From: Clostridiales bacterium
GTDB taxonomy: Bacteria; Bacillota; Clostridia; Oscillospirales; CAG-272
Direction: 5' to 3'
Length of the DNA: 64,000 nucleotides
NCBI GenBank assembly: GCA_022793655.1
Contig: JAAWDG010000017.1
Span: 109,791 to 173,790 of the forward strand
In this document: piece after piece, positions 7,668 through 14,656 of the stretch
Layout: the number at the start of each line of letters is the position of its first letter
How positions within the stretch are numbered: position 1 is the stretch's first letter
Translations under genes and position numbers: made by a program
The notes under the pieces: model-generated
Told to the model about the DNA's origin: nothing
What the model saw: the letters and a program-made list of their open reading frames with translations, nothing else
Databases searched by the model: none

Positions 7668-8177
7668 ATGAAAGGAAACAAAAAAGTGCTGTTTTTAGCA
7701 CAAGGTGCGGCCGTAGCCGCTATGTACGCTGTTCTCACGCTTCTTATTTCGTTTTTGGGGCTCGCAAATGGCGCCATTCAAATCCGAATCAGTGAAGCAC
7801 TCACTGTTCTGCCAGCCTTTATGCCGGCCGCCGTGCCTGGTTTATTTATCGGCTGTCTGTTATCAAACCTAATTTCAGGCTGTGTCATCTGGGACATCGT
7901 GTTTGGAAGCCTCGCCACTTTGCTTGGCGCTTGTTTTACCTATCTAATCGGAAAATATGCCAAGGGGCGGTTTATCTATCTTGCCTGCCTGCCGCCTGTT
8001 TTGGCAAACACGCTCATTATTCCCTTTATATTATCCTATGCCTATGGCAGCCCCGAAAGCCTGCTCTTTTTGTTCGCCACTATTTTTGCCGGCGAAGCTA
8101 TCTCTTGCGGCGTATTCGGCTCCATATTAATTTTCTACTTGAATAAACATAAAAACCGTATTTTACCTAATTTATGA
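7668..8177 (+). CDS. queT: QueT-family ECF transporter substrate-binding subunit
   Basis: A 169-residue integral membrane protein with about five or six hydrophobic segments. It resembles the QueT (COG4708) family of S components, which pass queuosine precursors such as preQ0/preQ1 through the energy-coupling-factor transporter module. Recognisable family features are the IRISEALTVLPAFMPAAVPGLFIGCLLSN stretch (residues about 45-72, shown only in part by motif: ISEALTVLP) and SGCVIWDIVFGSLAT. The ATPases and EcfT needed for transport are not nearby. A strong AAGGAGG lies before the ATG, inside the candidate riboswitch. Confidence 0.8.
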   Translation: MKGNKKVLFLAQGAAVAAMYAVLTLLISFLGLANGAIQIRISEALTVLPAFMPAAVPGLFIGCLLSNLISGCVIWDIVFGSLATLLGACFTYLIGKYAKGRFIYLACLPPVLANTLIIPFILSYAYGSPESLLFLFATIFAGEAISCGVFGSILIFYLNKHKNRILPNL

Positions 8178-8195
8178 TAAAAGGAGTTGACAGTT

Positions 8196-8834
8196 TTGAC
8201 CTATAAGCAGCAAATCGCCGACCGATCTGGTCCTCTCGTTGTCAAGGCCCTGCAAAAACGCGGCTTTGACGCCTATTACTGTGAAAACAAAGAACAAGCT
8301 TTAGAAAAAGCGCTGGCGCTTGTTAGCGCACAAGATGTTCTCTCTTGGGGCGGATCGGCCACACTAGATGAAAGCGGCATCAAATCAGCTTTTCGTAAGC
8401 GGGGGAATCCTGTGATTGACAGGGACACCGCCCAAACACAAGAGGAAAAAATATCCTTCACCAGGCAAGCTCTCTTATGCGATACTTTTCTTATGAGTGC
8501 GAACGCGATTTCTGCTGACGGTCAGCTCGTCAATATCGACGGTACTGGCAATCGGGTGGCCGCTCTTTGTTACGGACCCAAAAACGTATTGGTTGTTGCG
8601 GGCATGAATAAAGTCGCCTCGACGATAGACAGTGCGCTGCTTCGCGCACGTCACACGGCGGCCCCGTTAAATTCTATGCGCTTTCCCAGCGATCACCGTC
8701 CCTGCTACCAAACAGGACAATGCGCCAATTGCACCCATCCGGATACGATTTGCGCGCAAATTGTCATTACCAGAGTTTGCAAACCAGCCGGCCGCATTAA
8801 AGTGATCTTAATCGGTGAAGAGTTCGGCATGTAA
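8196..8834 (+). CDS. LUD domain protein (LutC/YkgG-like)
   Basis: A 212-residue protein of the LUD (DUF162) family. It contains WGGSATLDESG, NAISADGQLVNIDGTGNR and YGPKNVLVVAGMNKVAST, the conserved core of LutC-like proteins, plus a Cys-rich patch (PCYQTGQCANCTHPDTIC) near the C-terminus that is common in clostridial members. LutC acts in lactate oxidation with LutA and LutB, but those genes are absent here, so the role is unknown. No ATG start exists. The TTG at 8196 is preferred because AAAAGGAG ends nine bases before it, while the TTG at 8187 touches the ribosome site. Confidence 0.8.
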   Translation: MTYKQQIADRSGPLVVKALQKRGFDAYYCENKEQALEKALALVSAQDVLSWGGSATLDESGIKSAFRKRGNPVIDRDTAQTQEEKISFTRQALLCDTFLMSANAISADGQLVNIDGTGNRVAALCYGPKNVLVVAGMNKVASTIDSALLRARHTAAPLNSMRFPSDHRPCYQTGQCANCTHPDTICAQIVITRVCKPAGRIKVILIGEEFGM

Positions 8835-8946
8835 TATTGCAAAATATATATTGCAAAACAATATATAAAGATTGCATTACGCAATCTATTATAAACAGCG
8901 GTAAAATCTATTGTATGGCCTTTTGACGGCAACAGAGAGATAAATC

Positions 8947-9159
8947 ATGAAATACATAATTGACAGAACCGAAAGAAGCTGGGTCATATGTGAAGATGAA
9001 AAAGGAGAGATGATCTCTATTCCTCTTGCCAGCATTCAAGGAACATTCCAAGATGGAGACATTTTAATTTTGGAAAAGGGCATTTATTATGCTAAAAAAA
9101 ATCAAGATACCACCAATCAAACCAAATTTGATGCTTTATTTAAAAGAAATAAGCATTGA
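8947..9159 (+). CDS. DUF3006 family small protein
   Basis: A 70-residue acidic-to-basic protein beginning MKYIIDRTERSWVICED and containing an IPLASIQGTFQDGDIL block. This matches the DUF3006 pattern of a small beta-barrel domain opening with a YIIDR motif and a later GD(V/I)L. Function is unknown. A short GAGAGA lies before the ATG. It is followed at once by the promoter for yceD-rpmF, so it is probably its own unit. Confidence 0.75.
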   Translation: MKYIIDRTERSWVICEDEKGEMISIPLASIQGTFQDGDILILEKGIYYAKKNQDTTNQTKFDALFKRNKH

Positions 9160-9174
9160 TTTTTAAAAATAATC

Positions 9175-9203
9175 TTGACAAAAACCGCCTGTATTTGTAT
9201 AAT
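9175..9203 (+). promoter_or_regulatory. promoter of yceD-rpmF
   Basis: TTGACA (9175-9180), 17 bases, TATAAT (9198-9203): a perfect sigma-A consensus ending 34 bases before the yceD ATG. Confidence 0.88.
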
Positions 9204-9237
9204 ATATGTTGCGTCGTTATGTAAAGGAGCATCATTC

Positions 9238-9753
9238 ATGAAAATTGATATGAGCCCGATTTTATCAGGAGCCAAAAGCACGATTGATTTTAGCTACCCG
9301 TTAAAACCGGATGTTGCTAAGATCATGCCTGGCGTTGTTTTTCCAAAACCATTTACGGTGAACGGTCAAATAACCAACAGTGCAGGTTATATGGCACTTT
9401 CCCTTTGCGCCGTTGCTGATTATGAAGCAGCATGTGATCGCTGTTTACAGCCTGTTTCAAGTACATTAACGGTTGAGTTTAAGCGAACTGTTGCCCTGCC
9501 CGGCACATTGATAGACGAAAACGACGACGACTATATTGTGATCGAGGAAAACGCAGTGGATGTCGATATTCCACTTCTCGAAGAAATTCTGCTGAGTGTT
9601 CCTTCAAAAATTTTATGCCGTGAAGATTGTAAAGGTCTTTGTCCTAAATGCGGGCAAGATCTAAACACGGGCGCTTGTTCTTGCTCTCATAAAGAAATTG
9701 ATCCTCGTTTAGCTGTGTTAGCAAAACTTCTGGATACAAAAGATGAAACCTGA
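9238..9753 (+). CDS. yceD: YceD family (DUF177) protein, 23S rRNA accumulation factor
   Basis: A 171-residue protein of the DUF177/YceD family, whose gene almost always precedes rpmF in bacteria and which is linked to 23S rRNA accumulation in E. coli and plants. It has CDRCLQP and a second metal-like cluster CREDCKGLCPKCGQDLNTGACSC near residues 120-145 (four or more cysteines, described here by motif CPKCGQ). The ATG at 9238 follows AAAGGAG. The open frame continues upstream only through the promoter sequence, so the longer version is not real. Confidence 0.88.
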   Translation: MKIDMSPILSGAKSTIDFSYPLKPDVAKIMPGVVFPKPFTVNGQITNSAGYMALSLCAVADYEAACDRCLQPVSSTLTVEFKRTVALPGTLIDENDDDYIVIEENAVDVDIPLLEEILLSVPSKILCREDCKGLCPKCGQDLNTGACSCSHKEIDPRLAVLAKLLDTKDET

Positions 9754-9819
9754 GGCAGAACGGCATTTAAAAAATCAACGATAAAAATACGTTTATAAAT
9801 GTAAAGGAGGGAACCTAAA

Positions 9820-10002
9820 ATGGCAGTACCAAAGAGAAAAGTTTCAAAAGCAAGAAGAGATAAAAGACGTTCAAACGTATGGAAGCTGCAGCTCCCCAGT
9901 ATGGCAAAATGCCCGAAGTGTGGTGCATATAACCTAAACTACAGAGTATGCAGTGAATGCGGCCATTACAAAGGCAAAGAAGTTGTCAAAACTGAAGCAT
10001 AA
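9820..10002 (+). CDS. rpmF: 50S ribosomal protein L32
   Basis: A 60-residue ribosomal protein of the large subunit. It starts MAVPKRKVSKARRDKRRS, the L32 signature, and has a zinc-ribbon CPKC...CSEC pair, so this is the zinc-binding form. AAGGAGGG lies before the ATG. The gene pair yceD-rpmF is conserved. A strong terminator follows within 10 bases. Confidence 0.97.
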   Translation: MAVPKRKVSKARRDKRRSNVWKLQLPSMAKCPKCGAYNLNYRVCSECGHYKGKEVVKTEA

Positions 10003-10010
10003 GCAAAAGT

Positions 10011-10050
10011 AAGGCGTGTTGCCGGTAAACGGCGGACACGCCTTATTTAT
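10011..10050 (+). terminator. terminator after rpmF
   Basis: AAGGCGTGT (10011-10019) pairs with ACACGCCTT (10036-10044), with an inner GCCG/CGGC helix, followed by ATTTATATT. It sits 8 bases after the rpmF stop. Confidence 0.8.
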
Positions 10051-10140
10051 ATTGTCAAATCGATTGACTTTATTTTTACATAGATCCATACTAATGCATA
10101 AGAGAGTCATCAAATCTCATCATACAGAATATGCTCATGG

Positions 10141-10169
10141 TTGAAATGCAAAAAAAATTATGCTATAAT
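10141..10169 (+). promoter_or_regulatory. promoter of glf
   Basis: TTGAAA (10141-10146), 17 bases, TATAAT (10164-10169). The start point would be about 95 bases before the glf coding start. Confidence 0.75.
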
Positions 10170-10272
10170 CGGGACAACACTAAGTACAATCAATGCGGAT
10201 AAAGAGATGGAAAACGAGTTTCTCTCTTTCCAAAGATAATACCATCATAAACAGAAAGGTATGGTTGAAATA

Positions 10273-11385
10273 ATGTACGATTATTTAATCGTAGGTGCAG
10301 GGCTTTTTGGCGCTGTATTTGCAGAACGCGCAGGTAAAGCCGGCAAGAAATGTCTGATTATAGATAAACGTCCCCATATTGCGGGAAATATTTATACCAA
10401 AGAAGTAGAGGGCATTCAGGTACACATGTATGGCGCCCATATTTTTCATACTTCCAATAAAGACATATGGGACTATATTCAATCTTTTGCCTCGTTTAAT
10501 CGCTATACAAATGCGCCTATAGCTAAATATAAAGATGAACTTTACAATTTGCCGTTTAACATGAACACCTTTCACCAAATGTGGGGCATCTCAACACCCG
10601 CTGAAGCAAAGGAAAAAATTAATCGTCAAATTCAAGAAGCCGGTATCACCTCGCCCCAAAATTTAGAAGAACAAGCAATCAGTCTTGTCGGCACAGACAT
10701 TTACGAAAAACTCGTCAAAGGTTATACCGAAAAGCAATGGGGCTGCAAGGCCACCGATCTGCCGGCCTTTATTATCAAACGCCTGCCTGTGCGTTTTACC
10801 TATGACAACAACTATTTTAACGACAAATACCAAGGTATCCCCGAAGGGGGCTATACGCAAATTGTCGAAAAAATGTTAGACGGTCACGAGGTAAGACTAA
10901 ACTGTGACTTTATAAAAAATAGAGAAACTTTATCAGTTAAGGCCCACAAAATACTCTACACCGGCATGATTGATGAATTTTATGGTTATCGCTTCGGTGA
11001 GCTTGCCTATCGTTCGCTTCGTTTTGATACCGAGACACTGCCAACCGATAATTATCAAGGCTGCGCGGTTGTCAATTACACGGATTATGAGATTCCCTAT
11101 ACCCGCATCATTGAACACAAACATTTTGAATATGGCACAGGGCCATCTACGGTGATTACAAGAGAATATCCGGCCGTATGGCAGCGCGGAACCGAACCCT
11201 ATTATCCTATCAACGATGCAAACAACAACGCCTTATACAATCGTTACAAAGAACTCGCCGATCAAGAACAAAATGTTTTATTTGGCGGACGTTTAGGCAT
11301 GTATCAATATTTTGATATGCATAAGGTGATTGAGGCAGCGCTTGTATGCGCTGCCAAGGAATTTGGCCCTGCCACAAACGAATGA
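10273..11385 (+). CDS. glf: UDP-galactopyranose mutase
   Basis: Glf is an FAD enzyme that interconverts UDP-galactopyranose and UDP-galactofuranose, the precursor of galactofuranose in surface polysaccharides. The 370-residue protein opens MYDYLIVGAGLFGAVFAE, the dinucleotide-binding loop, and contains YGAHIFHTSN, EKQWG, RLPVRFTYDN and the C-terminal GGRLGMYQYFDMHKVI, all typical. The ATG at 10273 is preferred because that is where family members start and because the earlier ATG at 10261 touches the GAAAGG ribosome site. No other polysaccharide genes are adjacent. Confidence 0.94.
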   Translation: MYDYLIVGAGLFGAVFAERAGKAGKKCLIIDKRPHIAGNIYTKEVEGIQVHMYGAHIFHTSNKDIWDYIQSFASFNRYTNAPIAKYKDELYNLPFNMNTFHQMWGISTPAEAKEKINRQIQEAGITSPQNLEEQAISLVGTDIYEKLVKGYTEKQWGCKATDLPAFIIKRLPVRFTYDNNYFNDKYQGIPEGGYTQIVEKMLDGHEVRLNCDFIKNRETLSVKAHKILYTGMIDEFYGYRFGELAYRSLRFDTETLPTDNYQGCAVVNYTDYEIPYTRIIEHKHFEYGTGPSTVITREYPAVWQRGTEPYYPINDANNNALYNRYKELADQEQNVLFGGRLGMYQYFDMHKVIEAALVCAAKEFGPATNE

Positions 11386-11421
11386 TTCTTAATAACTCCC
11401 TATAGAAAGGAAAATAAAAAG

Positions 11422-12759
11422 ATGGCGAACACCAAGCCAATTGTGGCCATTGTCGGCAGACCAAATGTCGGCAAATCGACTCTTTTTAATAAATTATCCG
11501 GTCAGCGAATCGCCATTGTCGAAGACACGCCAGGCGTTACGCGTGATCGCATTTACTGCGATACCGAATGGGCCGGGCGCGCCATGATGCTGATTGACAC
11601 AGGTGGTATTGAACCCAAAACAAATGATATTATTCTAAAACACATGCGCATGCAGGCACAAATCGCAATTGATACGGCCGATGTCATTGTGTTTATGACC
11701 GATATAAAAACCGGCTTAACGGCCGATGACAAAGATATTGCCAGAATGCTGCTTCGCGCCAGAAAACCAATTCTTTTGGCAGTCAATAAAGTGGACAGCA
11801 TTGGTAAACTGCCGCTTGGTTTTTATGAATTTTACGAACTGGGCTTAGGCGACCCGATTGCCCTCTCTTCCCTGCATGGGACTGGTTCAGGCGATCTGTT
11901 AGACAAGATCGTTTCCCTGCTGCCCGAACAAGAAGAACAACCCGAAGAAGACGATCGCATTAAAGTGGCGGTCATTGGCAAGCCAAACGCAGGTAAAAGC
12001 TCGATTATCAATCGAATTTTAGGAGAAGACAGATTAATTGTATCAGATATCGCGGGTACCACCCGAGACGCTATCGATACATCTGTCGATAATGAATACG
12101 GCAAATTTTTGTTCATTGACACAGCGGGCATCCGCCGACAAAGCAAAATCGAAGATAATATCGAAAAATACTCGGTACTGCGAGCCAAAATGGCGGTAGA
12201 TCGGGCCGATGTTTGTCTCATTCTTATTGATGCGGCACAAGGCATCACCGAACAGGACGAAAAAATTGCAGGCCTTGCCCATGAGGCCGGTAAAGCTTCA
12301 ATCGTGGTGGTCAACAAATGGGATTTGATTGAAAAAGACAATGCAACCACCAAGAAATTTACCGATGATGTTTATTTCCATTTAGGTTATATGACCTACG
12401 CCCCTGTCCTGTTTGTTTCAGCGAAAACCGGCCAGCGCCTGCCCAAGCTCTTCGATTTGATTCACACAGTATCCAATCAGGCGGCTACCCGTATTACGAC
12501 TGGCATGTTGAACGATGTATTAGGAGAGGCAATTACCCGTGTACAACCGCCCTCTGACAAAGGTAAACGGTTAAAAATCTATTATATGACGCAAATTGGT
12601 GTGAAACCGCCTACCTTTGTTATTTTCTGTAACCAAGCTGAACTGTTCCATTTCTCTTACCAGCGATACATTGAAAACAGACTGCGTGAGGTTTTTGGTT
12701 TCCACGGCACGCCCATTCGGCTGGTCATTCGACAAAAAGGGGATGATACGCATGACTAA
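11422..12759 (+). CDS. der: ribosome biogenesis GTPase Der (EngA)
   Basis: Der is an essential GTPase with two G domains in tandem that helps mature the 50S subunit. The 445-residue protein shows G1 motifs GRPNVGKST and GKPNAGKSS, DTGG and DTAG switch II motifs, and NKVD and NKWD G4 motifs, followed by the C-terminal KH-like domain (about residues 355-445). All essential motifs are intact. AGAAAGG lies before the ATG. The stop overlaps the plsY start by 8 bases, so the two are coupled, an arrangement common in Firmicutes. Confidence 0.97.
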   Translation: MANTKPIVAIVGRPNVGKSTLFNKLSGQRIAIVEDTPGVTRDRIYCDTEWAGRAMMLIDTGGIEPKTNDIILKHMRMQAQIAIDTADVIVFMTDIKTGLTADDKDIARMLLRARKPILLAVNKVDSIGKLPLGFYEFYELGLGDPIALSSLHGTGSGDLLDKIVSLLPEQEEQPEEDDRIKVAVIGKPNAGKSSIINRILGEDRLIVSDIAGTTRDAIDTSVDNEYGKFLFIDTAGIRRQSKIEDNIEKYSVLRAKMAVDRADVCLILIDAAQGITEQDEKIAGLAHEAGKASIVVVNKWDLIEKDNATTKKFTDDVYFHLGYMTYAPVLFVSAKTGQRLPKLFDLIHTVSNQAATRITTGMLNDVLGEAITRVQPPSDKGKRLKIYYMTQIGVKPPTFVIFCNQAELFHFSYQRYIENRLREVFGFHGTPIRLVIRQKGDDTHD

Positions 12760-13492
12760 CTTCTTAAACACTTTTATGAATACACGCGTCAACGGGTTAA
12801 TTAGCCCTTATTATGATTATAAAATGCCGCTTGCTATGGCTATTCTGCTGCTGGCCATCTGCGCGATTACAGCGTATATATTAGGCAGCATTAACTTTGC
12901 AATTTTACTTTCAAAACACAAATACAAAGAGGATATTCGCAGTTATGGCTCCGGCAACGGCGGCATGACCAATATGATGCGCACCTATGGCCGCAAATCA
13001 GCGGCACTGACTTTTGGAGGAGATTTGTTAAAAGCCTTTCTCTCCATTACAATTGGCTGTTTGCTCATGGGTATCCTTGGCGGCTATGTTGCTGGACTCT
13101 TTTGCATTGTTGGCCATTGTTTTCCCTTATACTATCATTTTAAAGGTGGTAAAGGGGTAGCCGTCACCGCTATGACCATTCTGTTGCTCTCACCCTTGAC
13201 CTTCATTGTTTTATTTACGATTTTTGTCATCATTGTGGTCGGTTATAAATATATCTCGTTAGGCTCGGTAATGTGCATGCTTATGTATCCCCTGCTGCTC
13301 ACCATGACTGACCGTCACGGGCCTGAATACGCATGGATTGCGCTTATCATTGCCGCGCTGGTCATTTTTATGCATCGCTCCAACATCAAACGGCTCTTAA
13401 ATCGAACCGAAAGCAAATTTGAATTTAAAAAACAAGGTGCGCGCAGCGAAGAGAAAGAAAAGAGCACCGAGGCTGAATCAAACGAGAAATAA
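12752..13492 (+). CDS. plsY: glycerol-3-phosphate acyltransferase PlsY
   Basis: PlsY transfers acyl groups from acyl-phosphate to glycerol-3-phosphate, the first step of phospholipid synthesis at the membrane. About five membrane segments are visible in 246 residues. The first active-site motif reads YGSGNGGMTNMMRTYG where the textbook form is GSGNPGATN, so Pro and Ala are replaced by Gly and Met; motif 2 GHCFPLYYHFKGGKGVAV is intact. The ATG at 12752 lies nine bases after AAAAAGGGG. The C-terminus has a charged lysine/glutamate-rich tail of about 30 residues beyond the usual core. Confidence 0.92.
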   Translation: MTNFLNTFMNTRVNGLISPYYDYKMPLAMAILLLAICAITAYILGSINFAILLSKHKYKEDIRSYGSGNGGMTNMMRTYGRKSAALTFGGDLLKAFLSITIGCLLMGILGGYVAGLFCIVGHCFPLYYHFKGGKGVAVTAMTILLLSPLTFIVLFTIFVIIVVGYKYISLGSVMCMLMYPLLLTMTDRHGPEYAWIALIIAALVIFMHRSNIKRLLNRTESKFEFKKQGARSEEKEKSTEAESNEK

Positions 13493-13495
13493 GAC

Positions 13496-13532
13496 AAAAT
13501 CAAGATTTTATCTTATTTTCTCTTGATTTTTA
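13496..13532 (+). terminator. terminator after plsY
   Basis: AAAATCAAGA and TCTTGATTTT (13521-13530) form a 10-bp AT-rich stem just after the plsY stop. Its right arm also provides the -35 box of the rpmB promoter. Confidence 0.5.
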
Positions 13533-13551
13533 TGCTGAAATATGGTAATAT
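13523..13551 (+). promoter_or_regulatory. promoter of rpmB
   Basis: TTGATT (13523-13528), 17 bases, TAATAT (13546-13551), about 50 bases before the rpmB GTG. Confidence 0.65.
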
Positions 13552-13603
13552 TACTCTGTTAGTCTGAAAAAGGTATTATTTTGTATAAATTGGAGGTGTC
13601 AAA

Positions 13604-13789
13604 GTGGCTAAGTGTGATGTATGCGGAAAAGGTGTAACCTTTGGTTTAAAAGTTTCCCACTCAAACCGCAAAACAAACAGAGCTTGGAAGCCGAACATAA
13701 GAAAGGTCAAAGCTGATATCAACGGCACTCACAAAACTGTCAGTGTGTGTTCCCGCTGCCTGCGTTCAGGCAAGGTAACGAGAATCTGA
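13604..13789 (+). CDS. rpmB: 50S ribosomal protein L28
   Basis: A 61-residue large-subunit protein. It has the MAKCDVCGKG start, KVSHSNRKTNRAWKPN and VCSRCLRSGKVTRI end, with two CxxC pairs showing the zinc-binding form. Translation starts at GTG, six bases after TTGGAGGTG. An intrinsic terminator begins 24 bases after the stop codon, inside the following reading frame. Confidence 0.97.
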   Translation: MAKCDVCGKGVTFGLKVSHSNRKTNRAWKPNIRKVKADINGTHKTVSVCSRCLRSGKVTRI

Positions 13790-13795
13790 CCCGAT

Positions 13796-14515
13796 ATGAT
13801 GGATTCTGTATTAAAGAGCGGTGAAAACCGCTCTTTTTCATGCGTATTTGTTTCGGACGATATAGACTCTTTATCCATTCGGCAATTTCAAAAAAGGGGA
13901 CTCGTGGTCATAGGCCTGCCTCGGTTTGAAAAATTGCCAAGACCTGTTGCCAGCCACCCGGATATGCTGCTTTATCCGCTTGGAAAAACGTTGCTTATGC
14001 ACGAAGAATACTATGAGAAAAACAAAAGTCTCTTTGCGGGACTTTCGGTTTGTCTCACCAATGAACCAATTGGACCTTGCTATCCGCATGACATCCTTTT
14101 CAATGCACTGGCCACCGAAAAGGGTGTTTTTTGTCTTGAAAAATACACCAGCCGGTTTATAAAAGCGAACAACAGAGCGATAATCAATGTCAAGCAAGGC
14201 TACGCCCGCTGCTCTACGGCCCTTGTCAACAAGCATGCGCTGATAACGGCCGACCCCTCGATTGAAAAGGCGGCCTTGCTCCATCACATGGACGTATTGC
14301 GTGTCAGACAAGCGCCGATTGCCCTGCCCGGTTATTCCTATGGCTTCATTGGCGGTTGTTGTGTACGGTTAGGCCAGGAAATACTGTTCACCGGTGACAT
14401 CACCGTTCATCCTGATTATGCAGCCATTCGCAATTTTTTAAAAAATCAAAATTGCGAGCCTGTCTCTCTCTCCAATCACGTGCTAACCGATTACGGCGGC
14501 TTTGTTTTATTTTAA
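13796..14515 (+). CDS. DUF6873-like GME-fold protein
   Basis: A 239-residue protein of unknown function. Its pattern HPDMLLYPLGKTLLMHEEYY, then KQGYARCSTALVNKHALITADPSIEKAAL and YGFIGGCCVRLG (each shown as short blocks) matches what I recall of the clostridial DUF6873 family, predicted to adopt the fold of guanidino-group-modifying enzymes. A conserved cysteine sits in the GYARCS and GGCC motifs. The frame begins 6 bases after the rpmB stop, in the same frame, with no ribosome site at ATG 13796/13799. An alternative GTG at 13904 follows AAAAAGGGGA but would remove the first beta-strand. The stop codon lies inside its own terminator. Confidence 0.7.
   Translation: MMDSVLKSGENRSFSCVFVSDDIDSLSIRQFQKRGLVVIGLPRFEKLPRPVASHPDMLLYPLGKTLLMHEEYYEKNKSLFAGLSVCLTNEPIGPCYPHDILFNALATEKGVFCLEKYTSRFIKANNRAIINVKQGYARCSTALVNKHALITADPSIEKAALLHHMDVLRVRQAPIALPGYSYGFIGGCCVRLGQEILFTGDITVHPDYAAIRNFLKNQNCEPVSLSNHVLTDYGGFVLF
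13813..13838 (+). terminator. rpmB terminator inside the next reading frame
   Basis: AAAGAGCGG (13813-13821) and CCGCTCTTT (13828-13836) form a 9-bp stem with a TGAAAA loop and a TTTTT tail. It lies at codons 6-14 of the following gene, so read-through is needed to express that gene from the rpmB promoter. Confidence 0.8.
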
Positions 14516-14539
14516 AACAAAGCCGTCCTTCTTTTTTTC
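14497..14539 (+). terminator. terminator overlapping the stop codon
   Basis: CGGCTTTGTTTT (14497-14508) pairs with AAAACAAAGCCG (14514-14525) over 12 bp, followed by TCCTTCTTTTTTT. The TAA stop of the preceding gene falls at the junction of loop and right arm. Confidence 0.85.
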
Positions 14540-14591
14540 AATAGATAGTAACACCCTAAATAAAGAAATTTTGAAAAATATTCTTTTAGGA

Positions 14592-14620
14592 TTGTAAACA
14601 GAAACAAGTTGTGATATAAT
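14592..14620 (+). promoter_or_regulatory. promoter of the ABC exporter gene
   Basis: TTGTAA (14592-14597), 17 bases, TATAAT (14615-14620), 36 bases before the ATG. Confidence 0.75.
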
Positions 14621-14656
14621 TAGTTAGTAAATTAATTATTGTTTAGGAGGACGATT

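Noticed and set aside
9175..9237. Longer N-terminus of the yceD product from a TTG at 9175
   Set aside because: This stretch is the promoter (TTGACA...TATAAT) and the ribosome site; the protein starts at ATG 9238.
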